Source of the DNA: Lingula anatina
Taxonomy: Eukaryota; Brachiopoda; Lingulata; Lingulida; Lingulidae
Assembly (NCBI RefSeq): GCF_001039355.2
Contig: NW_019775600.1
Coordinates: 111,190 to 175,189 of the forward strand
Length of the DNA: 64,000 nt
Direction: 5' to 3'
The notes under the pieces were generated by a model that was not told the origin of the DNA, did no database searches, and worked only from the letters and a program-made list of their open reading frames with translations. The position numbers and the translations under genes were made by a program. Positions 24,024 to 35,188 of this stretch are shown in pieces (position 1 is the first letter of the stretch; each line of letters opens with the position of its first letter).

Positions 24024-26746
24024 TGACAATATAACATTGGTTTTACTCAAGAACCTGGTTTGAATGATTATTACTATTGTAATTATAATAATTATTATCA
24101 TTACTATTATTAATATTACCATTATTATTACTGGCAATATAAAATTAAATATAACTCATATATCTCATTTGCATGGCTTCCATAAAATAGCTATAATAAT
24201 TAAAAAGAAAATTTTCCTTACCTGTGTTTTGGAAGAACCTGTATAAAGACAGCAACCATCATATGACATCCTGCAGAGATGGAAGATATACACAGAATCA
24301 AGTACTTGATGATCTGAAACTTGCCGAACTCGCCAATATGGCGGAGGATATCGTCAAAATGCATCCCAGTCGATATTTCTGTATCGGAGCTGTTGGAGTC
24401 CTTGACGAGAGGTTGGCGTTCTTGATTTTTGTTGAAAATAACCTCTTCCTCCTCCTCTGAGAGGTCTGTGCCACTGAAAATACACATCGATGTTCTCGCA
24501 TAAAATACTCAACAAGACCATCAAAACAATGTCCAATGACGCACACCTAGTCTAAACATTTAATTACACAAGTTACAAAATGACGATTGAGTCTGCAAAA
24601 GAGACCAAACTATATTGTAATTGTAGGGGGCATATCTGCTGATGCCTTGAATACAAGTGACTATTTCTGCACTATTGTACCAATGATAACTGCTGTATAT
24701 GAAGAGTTTACATGTTTATACAATGTCTTATGCAACTGATACTGGGTTCAATGTATCACATATGAAACATTGTACCACTGTTGTAGCACACAATTGTGTA
24801 TAGCTCTGGAAAAAAACATGTATTATATGCTGTTGAGTTTGAAAGCCACAGTGATTAAAATGCATACGTATTAGTACAAATCTTAAATTTTAAGCATAAC
24901 ATGCTATGACAAGTATTAACTCAATTTTCAGTTGTTGACTGAAAAATGTTTTTATCTTTGATTTATAAAATAACAGTCAAGACCATCAGCACTTAAGGAA
25001 ATTTACTAGAACCTAGGTCTTTGGCCAGTTGTATAATTGAGCCTAATATATATACATCAGGGCTTAACCTCATAAGGTACTTCTTATCTCAACAGATCGT
25101 GTATTTGCCACTCTGTCCAGAATTTTGGACGTGACAAGGATTAACATCCAGGGTGTAAAATTATACAGCCACTCGTGTGAGAAAATGCTGCACCTTTCCA
25201 CCTCAAAGAGGGCTTACATGGTGGAGACCGAACACAGGATGATAATCAAAATGCATCATATATATGGTAATTCTTCAAGAAATTCACATAACAAAATTAA
25301 GAATGGCCCCCTCAAAAATTGTTATTATTATTATTATACTCATAATTATGAACAGTTTTGTGGAAATACTTAAATACATTGATTCAAAAGTCTTAAAAAG
25401 CTGGTTGGCAATTAGCACATTTAACAAGTGTCCAAAAATCTAAAAAAAAAAAAGAAAAACTTTAGAATGACTGAGGCATTTGAAATGTTAATGTAAATAC
25501 CGTAGACATAATAAGCAAGATAAATACAATCTAATCATTTTATGAAGCTGTGGTAATATCAGTGTTCAAGTAACTTAAAGGAGATGATATACATGTGTAT
25601 AGCCTTGTCACAGTGTGTTATGAGTTTATTAAAGATGAGATACCCTAGATGTAAGATATGTGTAATAGAAGTCCAAGATATTGGTACATTGCCATTTAAA
25701 GGAGCTGTTATATAGATCATCAACAGAGGCCTCCCACTTCTCAAAGTACAAACCCAAATAGTAAAAACACTTTTGTCACAAACTGCAAATTTTATTCATA
25801 GAGGATGTTTCAATTGCTGCCCCTTTTGTGATGCACCCCTTACAAACTCAAATTATTTTTAAAAATTCAGTATACTAGTACTACATGACAATGTGCTCCT
25901 GTTAAATATTTCGATATAAATAAAATTTTAGAACAATAATATAGATAAGGTGAGAGGTTAGAAAATGCATGATGAGAAAACGCATGCTAATTTTTAAAAT
26001 CAGAAATAAACTTCCCGACTTAAAAGCCTACTAATACTAATAAGCTATATGTATGTGATTAATTCAAAGGGTAGATATTATACACTGGGTACACCCATCA
26101 GTCTACTTAATCACTACGAAGTGGTGTATTTATCTAAAATACCTCTATGATAAAGCTCCTACTGAAACCATGATCAACAGCATATTAAACAATTTATTTA
26201 TATATTATCGAGTCATACAGTAATTAACCATAAAATTGAAAAAAAATTGAAAATAAAAAATATATAAATAGAAAAAGAAGGAATATAAATTGCACAGAGG
26301 TTACAAAGCAGGGTTTACCCCCCCCCCCCCCCAACCACCATATCCAGGCCTCCCTCCTTCAAAACCTTATCAGTCAAGTTTGGGGAAATTCCAAAGAACT
26401 GAGTTAACAGTTTGTGTAAGCTTTAGACCCGTGTGGAATATTTATCACTATAGTCATCATTATATATATTTACTGCACATATCTTGTTTAATCTAGTAAG
26501 ATTTATATTACAATTTATTTTATTTATTTTATTTTTACTTAGTGATAATTGTTCTCCCCTTTTTGAAGGGGGGGGACTGGCATGGGAAAATAAGATAATC
26601 GAAATCTTGTTTTTACAAATAAATTTACTGTTTAATCTGACACACGAACATACACGGCTTAACATATCTTCAATGTCTCCTTACCTTCCCTCTCCATCGT
26701 TCTCCTCCAAAAGGGGTCGGTTTACCCCTCTTCTTCTTGCCGCCAT
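14373..26746 (-). CDS. SLC22 organic cation/carnitine transporter-like protein, 11 exons, 615 aa
   Basis: Major facilitator of the SLC22 family. Exons: 26685-26746, 24222-24473 (or its duplicate 21498-21749), 18889-19096, 18378-18484, 17953-18107, 17359-17527, 16809-17024, 15852-16075, 15350-15534, 14854-15008, 14373-14487. All phases agree and the sum is 1848 nt. Layout: acidic cytosolic N-terminus (1-77) with PLLEE and PLV motifs; TM1 (78-101); large extracellular loop (about 105-174) with the KHRC start, several Cys and four N-glycosylation sequons; SDAIGRK loop motif (about 207-213, with Ala where many members have Arg); VPESARWLL (about 319); SAELYPTVLRN; LPETAGRELPETIDD; a Lys/Glu-rich tail. 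Family knowledge: plasma-membrane polyspecific transport of organic cations, carnitine or anions. The substrate cannot be told from sequence alone. Confidence 0.92.
14854..15008 (-). CDS. SLC22 exon 10 (TM12 and LPET motif)
   Basis: Acceptor tcaacag and donor CCTTT|GTAAGT, phase 0 to 2. It encodes the last TM and LPETAGRELPETIDD. Confidence 0.9.
15248..15341. repeat. Minisatellite, 23-bp period, intron 9 of SLC22
   Basis: AATTCAAAAG recurs at 15271, 15294 and 15317, each followed by a variant of TCACACCTAACACA. It contains the window-wide TCACA..TAACACA motif. Confidence 0.75.
15350..15534 (-). CDS. SLC22 exon 9 (TM10, ELYPT motif)
   Basis: Acceptor ttttcag and donor GCT|GTAAGT, phase 1 to 0. 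It contains SAELYPTVLRNSLMGFSS, a hallmark of SLC22 transporters. Confidence 0.92.
15852..16075 (-). CDS. SLC22 exon 8 (TM7-TM9)
   Basis: Acceptor attttcag and donor CCTG|GTAAGT, phase 2 to 1. It encodes VYYGLSLNSGNLGGD, a TM and the DKVGRKG loop. Confidence 0.9.
16300..16750. repeat. G-rich minisatellite with 55-bp units, intron 7 of SLC22
   Basis: GACAGATTGGGTGA starts units at 16464, 16519, 16574 and 16629, a period of 55. Both flanks are degenerate GGGTG sequence, including GGTGGGTGGGTGGGTGGATG from 16303. The long Pro/His/Thr-rich frames on the minus strand are by-products of the repeat. Confidence 0.85.
16809..17024 (-). CDS. SLC22 exon 7 (central cytosolic loop, TM7 start)
   Basis: Acceptor ttttcag and donor AACTG|GTAAGG, phase 2 to 2. 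It encodes FVPESARWLLANGKEDKAEE, an acidic EDEEEHHG stretch and LIIFLNW. Confidence 0.9.
17359..17527 (-). CDS. SLC22 exon 6 (TM4-TM6 region)
   Basis: Acceptor ctttag and donor TGGTG|GTAAGT, phase 1 to 2. It encodes MELVGPSKRMIAGISIEYFF through YILYW. Confidence 0.9.
17685..17937. repeat. Minisatellite, 51-bp higher-order period, intron 5 of SLC22
   Basis: GTGTTAGGTGAGA recurs at 17780, 17831 and 17882. Each unit is made of subunits of about 17 bp like GTGTTAGGTGTGACAAG, the reverse complement of the TGTCACACCTAACAC motif seen elsewhere. Confidence 0.8.
17953..18107 (-). CDS. SLC22 exon 5 (GRK loop, TM3, TM4 start)
   Basis: Acceptor atttcag and donor CTAG|GTAAGG, phase 2 to 1. It encodes IGRKPTLIISVLLQG through FMTTFVL. 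Confidence 0.9.
18378..18484 (-). CDS. SLC22 exon 4 (TM2)
   Basis: Acceptor tctctcag and donor GATGC|GTACGT, phase 0 to 2. It encodes FGLANCGEKWKIATAQ and a TM segment ending GALSDA. Confidence 0.9.
18889..19096 (-). CDS. SLC22 exon 3 (large extracellular loop)
   Basis: Acceptor atttcag and donor ACTGAT|GTAAGT, phase 2 to 0. It encodes RCMIPGLPNDTY to FTATFATD, with sequons NDT, NET, NFS and NAT and several Cys. Confidence 0.9.
19230..19291. repeat. (ATA)n microsatellite
   Basis: About 20 uninterrupted trinucleotide units in the intron upstream of SLC22 exon 3; a shorter run lies at 19148-19172. Confidence 0.95.
21498..21749 (-). CDS. SLC22 exon 2, copy A (duplicate)
   Basis: Intact duplicate of 24222-24473 with the same splice sites and phases. 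Seven of the eight differences are silent. Either copy alone gives a full protein; including both would add 84 residues in frame. Which copy is used, or whether both are real, cannot be told here. Confidence 0.8.
22331..22614. mobile_element. MITE with 20-bp terminal inverted repeats, in copy A only
   Basis: The left end CCCGCACGAAAATGCAGTAG matches the reverse complement of the right end at 18 of 20 bases. It is flanked by TAT on both sides (22328-22330, 22615-22617). The collinear site in copy B (near 25044) lacks it. The inside is rich in GCAGTAG and CTACTGC. No ORF, so non-autonomous. Confidence 0.8.
23859..26262. repeat. Large direct duplication, copy B
   Basis: Second copy of the block with SLC22 exon 2B. 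It shows scattered substitutions (8 of 252 in the exon), a shorter TTA run and no MITE. The 19 bases between the N and its start match neither copy. Confidence 0.9.
24222..24473 (-). CDS. SLC22 exon 2, copy B (N-terminal acidic cluster and TM1)
   Basis: Acceptor attttcag|TGG, donor ACACAG|GTAAGG, 252 nt, phase 2 to 2. It encodes GTDLSEEEEEVIF, MHFDDILRHIGEFGKFQ and TM1. It differs from copy A by 8 bases and one residue (Asn for Asp at protein position 48). Confidence 0.85.
26685..26746 (-). CDS. SLC22 coding exon 1 (cytosolic N-terminus)
   Basis: ATG at 26746 in good context (ggaaATGG), 62 nt encoding MAARRRGVNRPLLEENDGEG, donor GGAAG|GTAAGG in phase 2. This exactly matches the phase of the exon 2 acceptor (ttttcag|TGG). 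It is preferred over the ATG 14 nt upstream of exon 2, which is made of intron tail. Confidence 0.75.
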
Positions 26747-28448
26747 TTCCTACTATATTAACTTCTCCCAAGAGTATTATTCATAATCATATCCATATGC
26801 TACAAAGTTACAGGAATATTGCACATTGGCCCTACATGATCGTCTTTTTTATCAAGTCCTGTTTTATTTCCCTGTGAAGGCTCTGTTTCCGTGTACGTGT
26901 GCGCTCAATTCCAACCTTTTTTAGTAAAGAGCAAGACGAGACCACGCAAACTTTGTCTAACGCAACTCTAGCAACGTATAAATAAGACACCGCAAAACTA
27001 TCATTTAAAGAAAATAATCTGAACTGAATATTTGATTAATAATCCACTTAATAACTCACATATAGCAGTAATGTACACGAGAAGAAAGTTATATTTTATA
27101 TTTCTCGTTGGTCAGATTAAACAGTAAAAATCTCACCAAAATACCCCTCAGACGTTGAGAAAACGGCGCAACGCAAGTGGCGCTCACCGTGTGCGGGAGG
27201 CTTTAAATTTATTTTATTTTAAAAAATTAATTGTTGTGTAAATAACCCCTTTTACGTCTGTTTTGCATAAAAGTAATATAAAAGGCTCTATAGTATATCA
27301 CACACCCTAGTTCTGTTACTTATGACTAATCCTTCCACACCAGCACTAACCGTAATAGTACTGCATTTAGAGTTGTTTTTTTCCAAAATGCTTTGAATGG
27401 CTTCTGTCGTCAAGGATATCAGTGAAAACCCATTGACTTGGTAAATACTCCAAACGAGAGGCCATCAGCTTATACTTAATTAATTATCAGACGTTCACCA
27501 GATAGAGTAAGCTAGCCAGTAGGGGCCTATACTGATGAGCATCTGCTAGATGGCCAGTTTGAAACCAGCGTATGCAAGGAGGCACCTGATTTAATCAGAG
27601 CCAAATAGGCTAAATACAGTCAAGTCACACATCTAGCCACCGGTACAGCCTATGGATTCAGGCCTCCCGTAGCAAAACTCGACCCATCAGTGGCTGGTAC
27701 TGTCAGTGTAAAAGTAGGTGGCCAGACAGTTAAGTTTTGCACATATCACTTCAGTCCTGTGGTATATGGGGTTTGCCATGAGGCAGGGATACAATAGAAA
27801 ATTATGCTGTGGAGAAGGCTTTTGGATGCCTCACATTTACCAACATCATGTGGTGACAGTATTAGCGAGAAAGAAAGTTTTTTGGACAGCACATCTGATT
27901 AATTTTCTGTTGTTCCTATACATTTTATTCTCATATTTGTATATTTTGTATAAATTAACTCTTGCAATGCGTTCTTTACAAGGTCTATATCACATACCAT
28001 CATCACATAACCATATACTTTTTAGGTGATTTAATTTCATTGTCATACAGATTATTGACCATAACTGTTACTATGTACACTATATTTTCATTCAATTTTA
28101 ATTTTACCTTATCATTCGTACTGTCAATGTTTAACATTGGGATAAGAGCTCTTTTTACCGTAGAGACGTCGCATGGGCCTGTGTTGCGGTAGTTCGAAGC
28201 AATGCTCGTGGATTAGTTCAAAATGTCTCCTGGATAAGTCAGTTAATCTGTTGACATGACTTCACACTTCAAATCCAGTGTTTACCTTCATTTTAATACA
28301 CTTACCAGCAATGTAAGCCCTGAGGGGAGGTCAACATGAAACACTGAGTAAACGCAACTTGAGTCTGTATATATCTAGACTGAAAACTGAGGGGGGGGGA
28401 GGGGCATCAAAAGTAAATCTGAAGGAAGAGGGTCTATTACCAAGTGTT

Positions 28449-28592
28449 AGGGCGCAATCATAACCAGTTGACTTACTGGTCCGTGGATCAAACATGGGGC
28501 CATCCACTTGAAAGCGTGCCGAGATTTAATTGCTGGGACGACACGTACTACTTAGGCCGCAGATCAACTGATTCTAAATGTGCACTCAGCCT
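28449..28592. repeat. Dispersed repeat copy (GTGGATCAAACATGG family)
   Basis: Contains GGTCCGTGGATCAAACATGG and CCACTTGAAAGCGTGCCGA. Its ends carry roughly inverted CAGTTGA/TCAACTG segments. Similar blocks occur near 3855-3960 and, inverted, near 31545-31815. Confidence 0.5.
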
Positions 28593-29551
28593 TTAATTCT
28601 CCCAGTCAGTCTGATATAGCTTATTTTTCCTTACGTCAGCTTCCAGACGCAGCGTTTATCTCTTGCTTTGGTACGTACTTTTACGAATTCTAGCCCTCCC
28701 CCGGCCCCTATCAAGCATTCTTCTCAGTCGGTAGCCCTGAACCCGCACTTTATCACATATAACGGGTACTTGACAGATAACTGGATTCTTCACAGTTTAA
28801 TGTTTACGCCCTCGTATGGACAGAAGTGTCCTATCTGATAGGATGCTACATAGTTCTACGTAACATATAGTACATGTAAGATAGGGAATAGGTAAATACA
28901 ACTGGTAAAATTAGCCAATGTGATAACTGAAACATGAATAAGACGACTAAAATTGTCAAATTGGTTGCATCTTACTTTCTCTCTATCATTTGTGTGTGTG
29001 CGTGCGTGCGTACGTGTGTGTGTGTGTGCGCGCTGGCATTCTCCACGCAGTTGGATCAACACTGGTTTTGTTTAAGGTTTAATTAATATATTGAAAACGA
29101 CCAAATTCGAATCAAGTATGAAAATAATTATGTTAACACTTTGGAAAATTTGAAGCTGAAAAGAACCTTGCTACAAATTCTCTCCTAGTATTGCCTTCAA
29201 ATACAAAATCAATGAGAAGTACTGATAGACCCTAGAAAACGTGTACAATAAACTAAAACATAAGAAATGCTAAAGAACGATGTGGATAGTATTGCAAATT
29301 TCCTTGCTGTTCAACTTTGAAAAAGAAAATGTGATATGCACCAAGAATAGCGCTAAATATAAGGCAGAAATAATGATTCGTAACGCGTTTACCAGTTTGT
29401 AGGTAGACTTAATTTTAATCTTCTACATTTGATAGATTCTATAGTATATATCTCTTTTCTTTTGTCAGAATTGTTTTGCGTCTTAATGAGGCTATATTTC
29501 TGCTAAAGTTAAAACCAAGAAAAACATATGAATAAGATGTTGAAAACTTAC

Positions 29552-29584
29552 CAAAATATGTCTCACTTTCAGCTGCCGGCGATG
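29552..29584 (-). other. Orphan 33-nt exon-like segment
   Basis: Minus-strand acceptor ctctcttgtttgcag, 33 nt, then donor TTTTG|GTAAGTTTTC. One frame reads SPAAESETYF. The splice signals are strong, but no partner exon was found, so this may be a UTR exon, an alternative upstream exon of SLC22, or chance. Confidence 0.25.
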
Positions 29585-31544
29585 CTGCAAACAAGAGAGA
29601 AATCGGTACAAAACTGTTGACAGTCTTGGCGGTACTCAATTGGCAAAAAATCGCCTTAAAACAGCAAAACCAAATCCTCTGATTATTTAATTTACTTTTT
29701 GACTTTTATAGTTTTTTCTAATTTCTGTTTGTCTTAAGCTTGTCCCCCACTCAGTCGGTTGCGATCTTTCCAAGCTTTCCCGGAATCTGCCCCCTCTCTC
29801 TTGTTCCCGCGTCAGTGGACTGTCTCCTGTCACCGATGATGACAAAGTGATCGGGCCGTTCACGCGCGACCTTGTACCCCAGGCCGAGATATGTGATGTG
29901 ACTTAAACTAATGAGGATACCAAAGGTAAAGACGCCGTGTGGTGCATTTTTTTAATGCGACAGATTTAAGTTGAGATTTAAGTTGAAATTGACCTCAGCT
30001 ACACCTTAACGATTTTGTTCTGTAAAAGAAACTGATTGATTTTTCTGAAAATAAAACACCCCATGTGAATTATTTATGTAACGTGTAATGGGAGACTACA
30101 AATGCGTTGATGTTGTCTTATAACTGTACAGTAATCTGTATCCCATTGAACAACAAAATCCACTTTGAATGATTTCATATATACACAATTAGATATAGTA
30201 ATCCATAATGTTGATAAACTTTTTCAGAAATGTGTATATAGTTTTGCTCTGGGTAGAAAAACTCTTGGGTCTGGACCCACTGTGAACCCTCGTCTCTCAA
30301 AGGACAATAGGTGTGCCTTTAAGTAATAAACGACCTTATCTTATTGAACTTCTTCAAGAGATGTACTAATGGGGATCATTCGAGATAACCCACGCTTCTC
30401 ACCGTAGTGGAATCGAGCCAGATTTCGCGGGACTTGGAGGTGAGTAGGATCAGAAATAATTCTTCAAGTATTTAGTGCGAAATTTGGCAACTCTTTATTT
30501 TATTTTAACTAAAAAGAGAGGAGAAATTCTACAAAAATTAGGAAATAACCTAGCATCTCTGCGTATGAAAATAGAAGAACAGCGTGACCACGTCTAGGAC
30601 CGGTCAGAATAATCAAGATGTCCTCGTTTCAACATTCTGACTTGCTTGATTGATGAAAACGTCAGACGTGTTCTCTATAATGATAATTTTTCATTTAAAA
30701 TTTACAATCAAAAGGTTGGAGTTTACGATTTGGTTCTCACGTTAATCTAGCGAGTTTAAATACTGAAGTTACTCTTACTTGAAGAAAGCTACTGGTAGGC
30801 GCGTTTTTCTTAAATATATCTTTCATCTAAATTTGTTGCCCAAACAACAGCCAAAAGAGTTGATAAATCATATCCAATTAAAACAAAACCCTGGTACAAT
30901 TTAAGCGTTTATTATCCGAGCAGACTATGATCACTCATTGACAAATAAAAGCGCAATTATGAAGTAAAAAATGTTGCACAAAAAATAAGCACTGCCATTA
31001 AATGCTACAATGCTTGCCAATAATAGAAAATCTTACGACACAGTATAGGCGACTCTTTCTCTGTATCTAATAAGCATAAATGATTACCTGATTAACATAA
31101 TTAGCTAGTTAATGCAATACAACATGGAAATTTCCTTGGAAACAGTAATTCTGACATAATTACGTTGTCATGCCAATGTCGTCCGTTAACCAGAAAATAA
31201 CGTCACTCACACCCGATATAAATAAAATACGTGAGTCTAAATTCTGAGTCGGACCTGGAGAAAATAGGTCACCACAACACAGATAATGAGCAGGTTATAT
31301 CCACATTAATGATCTTATTAACATCAACTTGTTTCATCAAAATACAAAAATGTAACTTTTATACAAATATCATTTCCCATACAATAAAGGTGACTTTATA
31401 ACCCTCATATAAGAAATATTATTTCATAACGTTAACCGTTTAAATTTACCTGAAATATCCGTCTCAAGAGACGGTAGGAATGAAATATTGTAAGTACAGA
31501 AGTAAGGAATGTACCTATACGTATAAAGACCCACTTTTTGGGTG

Positions 31545-31815
31545 ACCAAAATGTGCATTCACAACAGATCATCCACGGACTTACTTATCTGCTGATTTAC
31601 TATGGCCGACCTTATAAGCAAGTTCCTAATCCCCTGATGGTCTCACCACCTACATCCATGCCGTTAAACAGATAAAACCTTGGCTTAATTGCCAGGCCCT
31701 TGCAGGGATGGCACGTGTGGAGGCCATCAAGGGATTAAGCGGCTCGCTTTTAAGTGGGTCGGCCACATTTGATCTGTGGATCATTTAGTCCACGAATCAA
31801 CTTATTTTCCAAGTT
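31545..31815. repeat. Dispersed repeat copy, inverted and longer
   Basis: The reverse complement reads CAGATCAAATGTGGCCGACC then CCACTTAAAAGCGAGCCG, matching the 28449 copy. It starts with TGCATTCACAACAGATC, similar to the 3864 copy start. Confidence 0.45.
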
Positions 31816-33800
31816 AGCAACTGACCTTTTGGGCAGACCACGTGACTGCCATTTCTAACCGCAGGAAGCCATTCGAACGCCCCATACGGTGTTTCGCTCA
31901 ATGGGGTGGTGATTAGAGACAAACTGCTTGCAGTAAAAAGACTTTGTGGTTAGCAAACCAAAGCGCAAGGAATCAAGAAACCACGTGCTAACTTAGGTCA
32001 ATTAAAGTTGATTGGAAACGAGGCCTGGGCGCACCACGAGTGTCGGAAGTCAGTGGAAATTTCCCAGCATGTTGGCGAAGGCAATTTTCTGGTGACTTCC
32101 GAGACTGGCAATTTTATTGAGATAGGAATGGCGAATTTATGTATACTTTTTGTCTGTTTCTGAGCAAGAAAGACCGATACCATTACATATAAGGTAAAGA
32201 TAAAAAGACATCAGGTAAAAAAATTCAAAGCTAGCCATTCTAGCCAACATGTCTGTACTTTTCTTATTATAAACTTCCCAGCCTACATCACCATTCTTCC
32301 AGCAAAACCTAAAAACTTTAAACGGCTAATGAACCACTCTTAAACTCTCACCACATACTGCAAGAACTATTGAATTCACCTAAAAGCGCATGCACTACTA
32401 ATGGCAGTTTTTTTTTCACAATGAAAATAAAATTCAATCAATGAACAATCACATAAAAGCTGAAAGAAATAGAGATATTGCATTTGTCTACTGTACACAT
32501 TTTCTGGCAATAGATAGCCAACATTTTATAATATAATAATTTTAAGAATAATAGCAATAAAGAAAATCAAAATTTAAAATATTTTTTGAAAATAAAAAAG
32601 ATAAGCTTGCAACCCTACAGAACTAATCGGAATGGATCAAAATCTAGCAAAATAATTCAATCACTTCATTCAACAGAAGCAAAGATGGCAGTAAAGATGC
32701 ATATACATATATACTATCGCAACTAACTTGATCCATTCAAACCTCCTGCCTCATGGGCCGAGACTCCTATTCGGGTTGGATTTGTCCATACAATGTATCA
32801 CATAACACCCCAAGTTTTAGGGTGCCCAACGTCATGTCCACGGCACTTCTCCTTCACATATCTGTATTACAGAAGACATAAAATGGGCCCTCTCAAATTT
32901 GGGGCGCTACATGTTAAACATCGCACTTAGCAAAAAATGACATACAAAAATATAGGGCGTCCACCTGGTTACACCTTTCATACATGTACATGGCAACCGA
33001 TGGTCGGAAAAAATATACACTATGTACATGAGGGGCATGTCAATAACCATGGCAACACAACATAAACCACATCTTTCAAACCTGCTGTGACTATCCTGGG
33101 CTCACATCGGCATAGCAGTTTTTGTCACAGTGGATAAACTACAAACTTTTAACCAAACCATATTTGGGACCAAGAAGTGTAAAACTGTGAAATTTCCCAA
33201 TAATACACATTTGTATTTCTATCCAATAAATTATTATAGCCATTGGCAGCAATTATCTTAATTTCATTAAAATTAGAAAAAAAATCAACTACTTCATTAG
33301 AGAATTAAGCACCAAATCTTTTGAAAAAATAGTTTGGGAGTTCATTTTTCTTCCCTTGAAGTCTGGCTAATACAAAAATCACTATGATGTGAGCCCAGTT
33401 GTTTCTGTTGCTGTTCGGGATCATCAAATGCTAAAAACCCTGCTAATCATACTCACATGTATAACACTGCTTAGGATAACACTTCATAATTATTATAATA
33501 ATACATACATACGTACATACATACACAGAAAGCCTATTTATTTACAAGCACTAACAAACATGTACGAAGCTGGAATAACAGTCACATGACTATCATGAGA
33601 CTTTCTAACTGTTAACTACCCAGTCACATGTCTGTCACATGACTGATGCTGGATTCACTGTTATTCACTGGGACACGATTCAATGAATTCATTCAAGTTG
33701 AAAAAGGGCTGTGCAGTGTCTCAATGCATTACTATAATGTCCTTTGCGAATAATTGTCTTTAAAAAGTGCACTGCTAAAAATGCTGTCATAAAATGACCA

Positions 33801-35188
33801 AATATAAAGCTAATCTATTAATTCCATATTTACCAAACACCATGTTTACATCATGAGCCAAAATATGTTCAACTTTATTTAAATTTTCAGAAAATGAATT
33901 TTTATATACCCAAAATATCTCTGATGTTTCCAAGGCAGTACTATTTGATATACAAGCTCATCAGCTGTCTAATCTATACACTCCCTGTAATATACTACCA
34001 TAATATGACATATTTCAGATTTTGTACATAATAATTACTTGCACTATATTAAAAAACTTTTTGGACATACAACCAGAAACCTCTGCAACTTGTTGACTGA
34101 CAACAGCAGCATTGACGATTACGATGAAGTCTGGCATAGTGACAAACCACAACATTAATTTTTTTGTACATTTAAAATCATCTTTTGTAAATGGTGCCCA
34201 TGCTTGACGGCACATAAAGTGTAAAATACAACACATAAAATTGGTTACCTTAAAATTCAATATATGAACATTCACCTTTTCAAGGCCATTACTAAAACTA
34301 GTAATCACTTTTAAAAAAAGAGGCACAGTTATGACGAAGAAAATTATTATTTTTTTTCTTGTGTGATACAAAATCACCATTATCAATATTAATAAAAATG
34401 GATTGTTTATTTTCTTTAACTACAGGCCTCTGGCACTGCAGATAATATAGTTATGGGAATGAATATAAGAAACAAGCAGGTGCCCAAGTGTCAGAGCCAG
34501 ACACCAGGGAGGGGTGGGGGTTGTTCTCTGTTAGGAGAGTAGGGTCTCATCATCAGCCACCAAATACAGAACAATTTTTTCTGGCAAGGACTTGCCTCTG
34601 CCACTTGGTGAATTGCAATCAGCACCATACTACCCCAAGCCAGTGTGACTTACTCGATCCTCCCTCCTCCTTCCCCAACTCAGCACACTTCAACCTGGCT
34701 CCAAATATTGGGAAATATTGTACACCCATAACATACATGTCTAAAATTAATTTCTAAGAGCAGTCATCACATCATAACTACAACCAGACAAGCATGTTTT
34801 TCTAAAAAAAAAAAAAAAAAAAAAAAGTCAGTCCCATTTGCACAAGCACATTATCCCCTATTTGCTCCAACCTTTCAAACTGCTAAAAAAAAATCCAATA
34901 CACTTCATAGACATTACCATATAAAATCTTCTCATCAAGGCAAACAGTTCTTTCTGGCCAAATGCAAAGTGAGTTCCACTGGCTAACAGTGGCAAGCAGC
35001 AGCAGCATTCTAAATTGCGTTAGCTGTGACGTCCCATTGTGTCAAACGCATCAGATGTGCCAGAAGTGACAGCAGCATACCTACATGTTCTTATCATTAT
35101 TGGTACAGTTATAAACTAATAGTTTAAAAAACAAAAGTTTTGGCAATGTGTGACAAGGAGTCCAAGTCCTCGACTCTTGTCTGACCAA
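33801..35188 (-). other. Likely 3' UTR of the L1-family gene
   Basis: No ORF of interest. Minus-strand AATAAA at 34406-34411 and 33874-33879 are possible poly(A) signals, about 0.8 and 1.3 kb past the stop. The end cannot be fixed. Confidence 0.4.

Larger units (their letters stand above)
26750..33800. other. Intergenic region between SLC22 and the L1-family gene
   Basis: No gene recognised. It holds the start-side flank of SLC22, two dispersed-repeat copies (28449-28592, 31545-31815), an orphan exon-like segment (29552-29584), a CpG-richer patch near 29750-29900 and a GT run near 28992-29030. Confidence 0.5.

Noticed and set aside
27525-27590. Hammerhead-ribozyme-like core (CTGATGAG, then a CATCT/AGATG stem, then GAAA)
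   Set aside because: Eight extra bases lie between the stem and GAAA, and no clear stem I or stem III pairing with a cleavage triplet was found.
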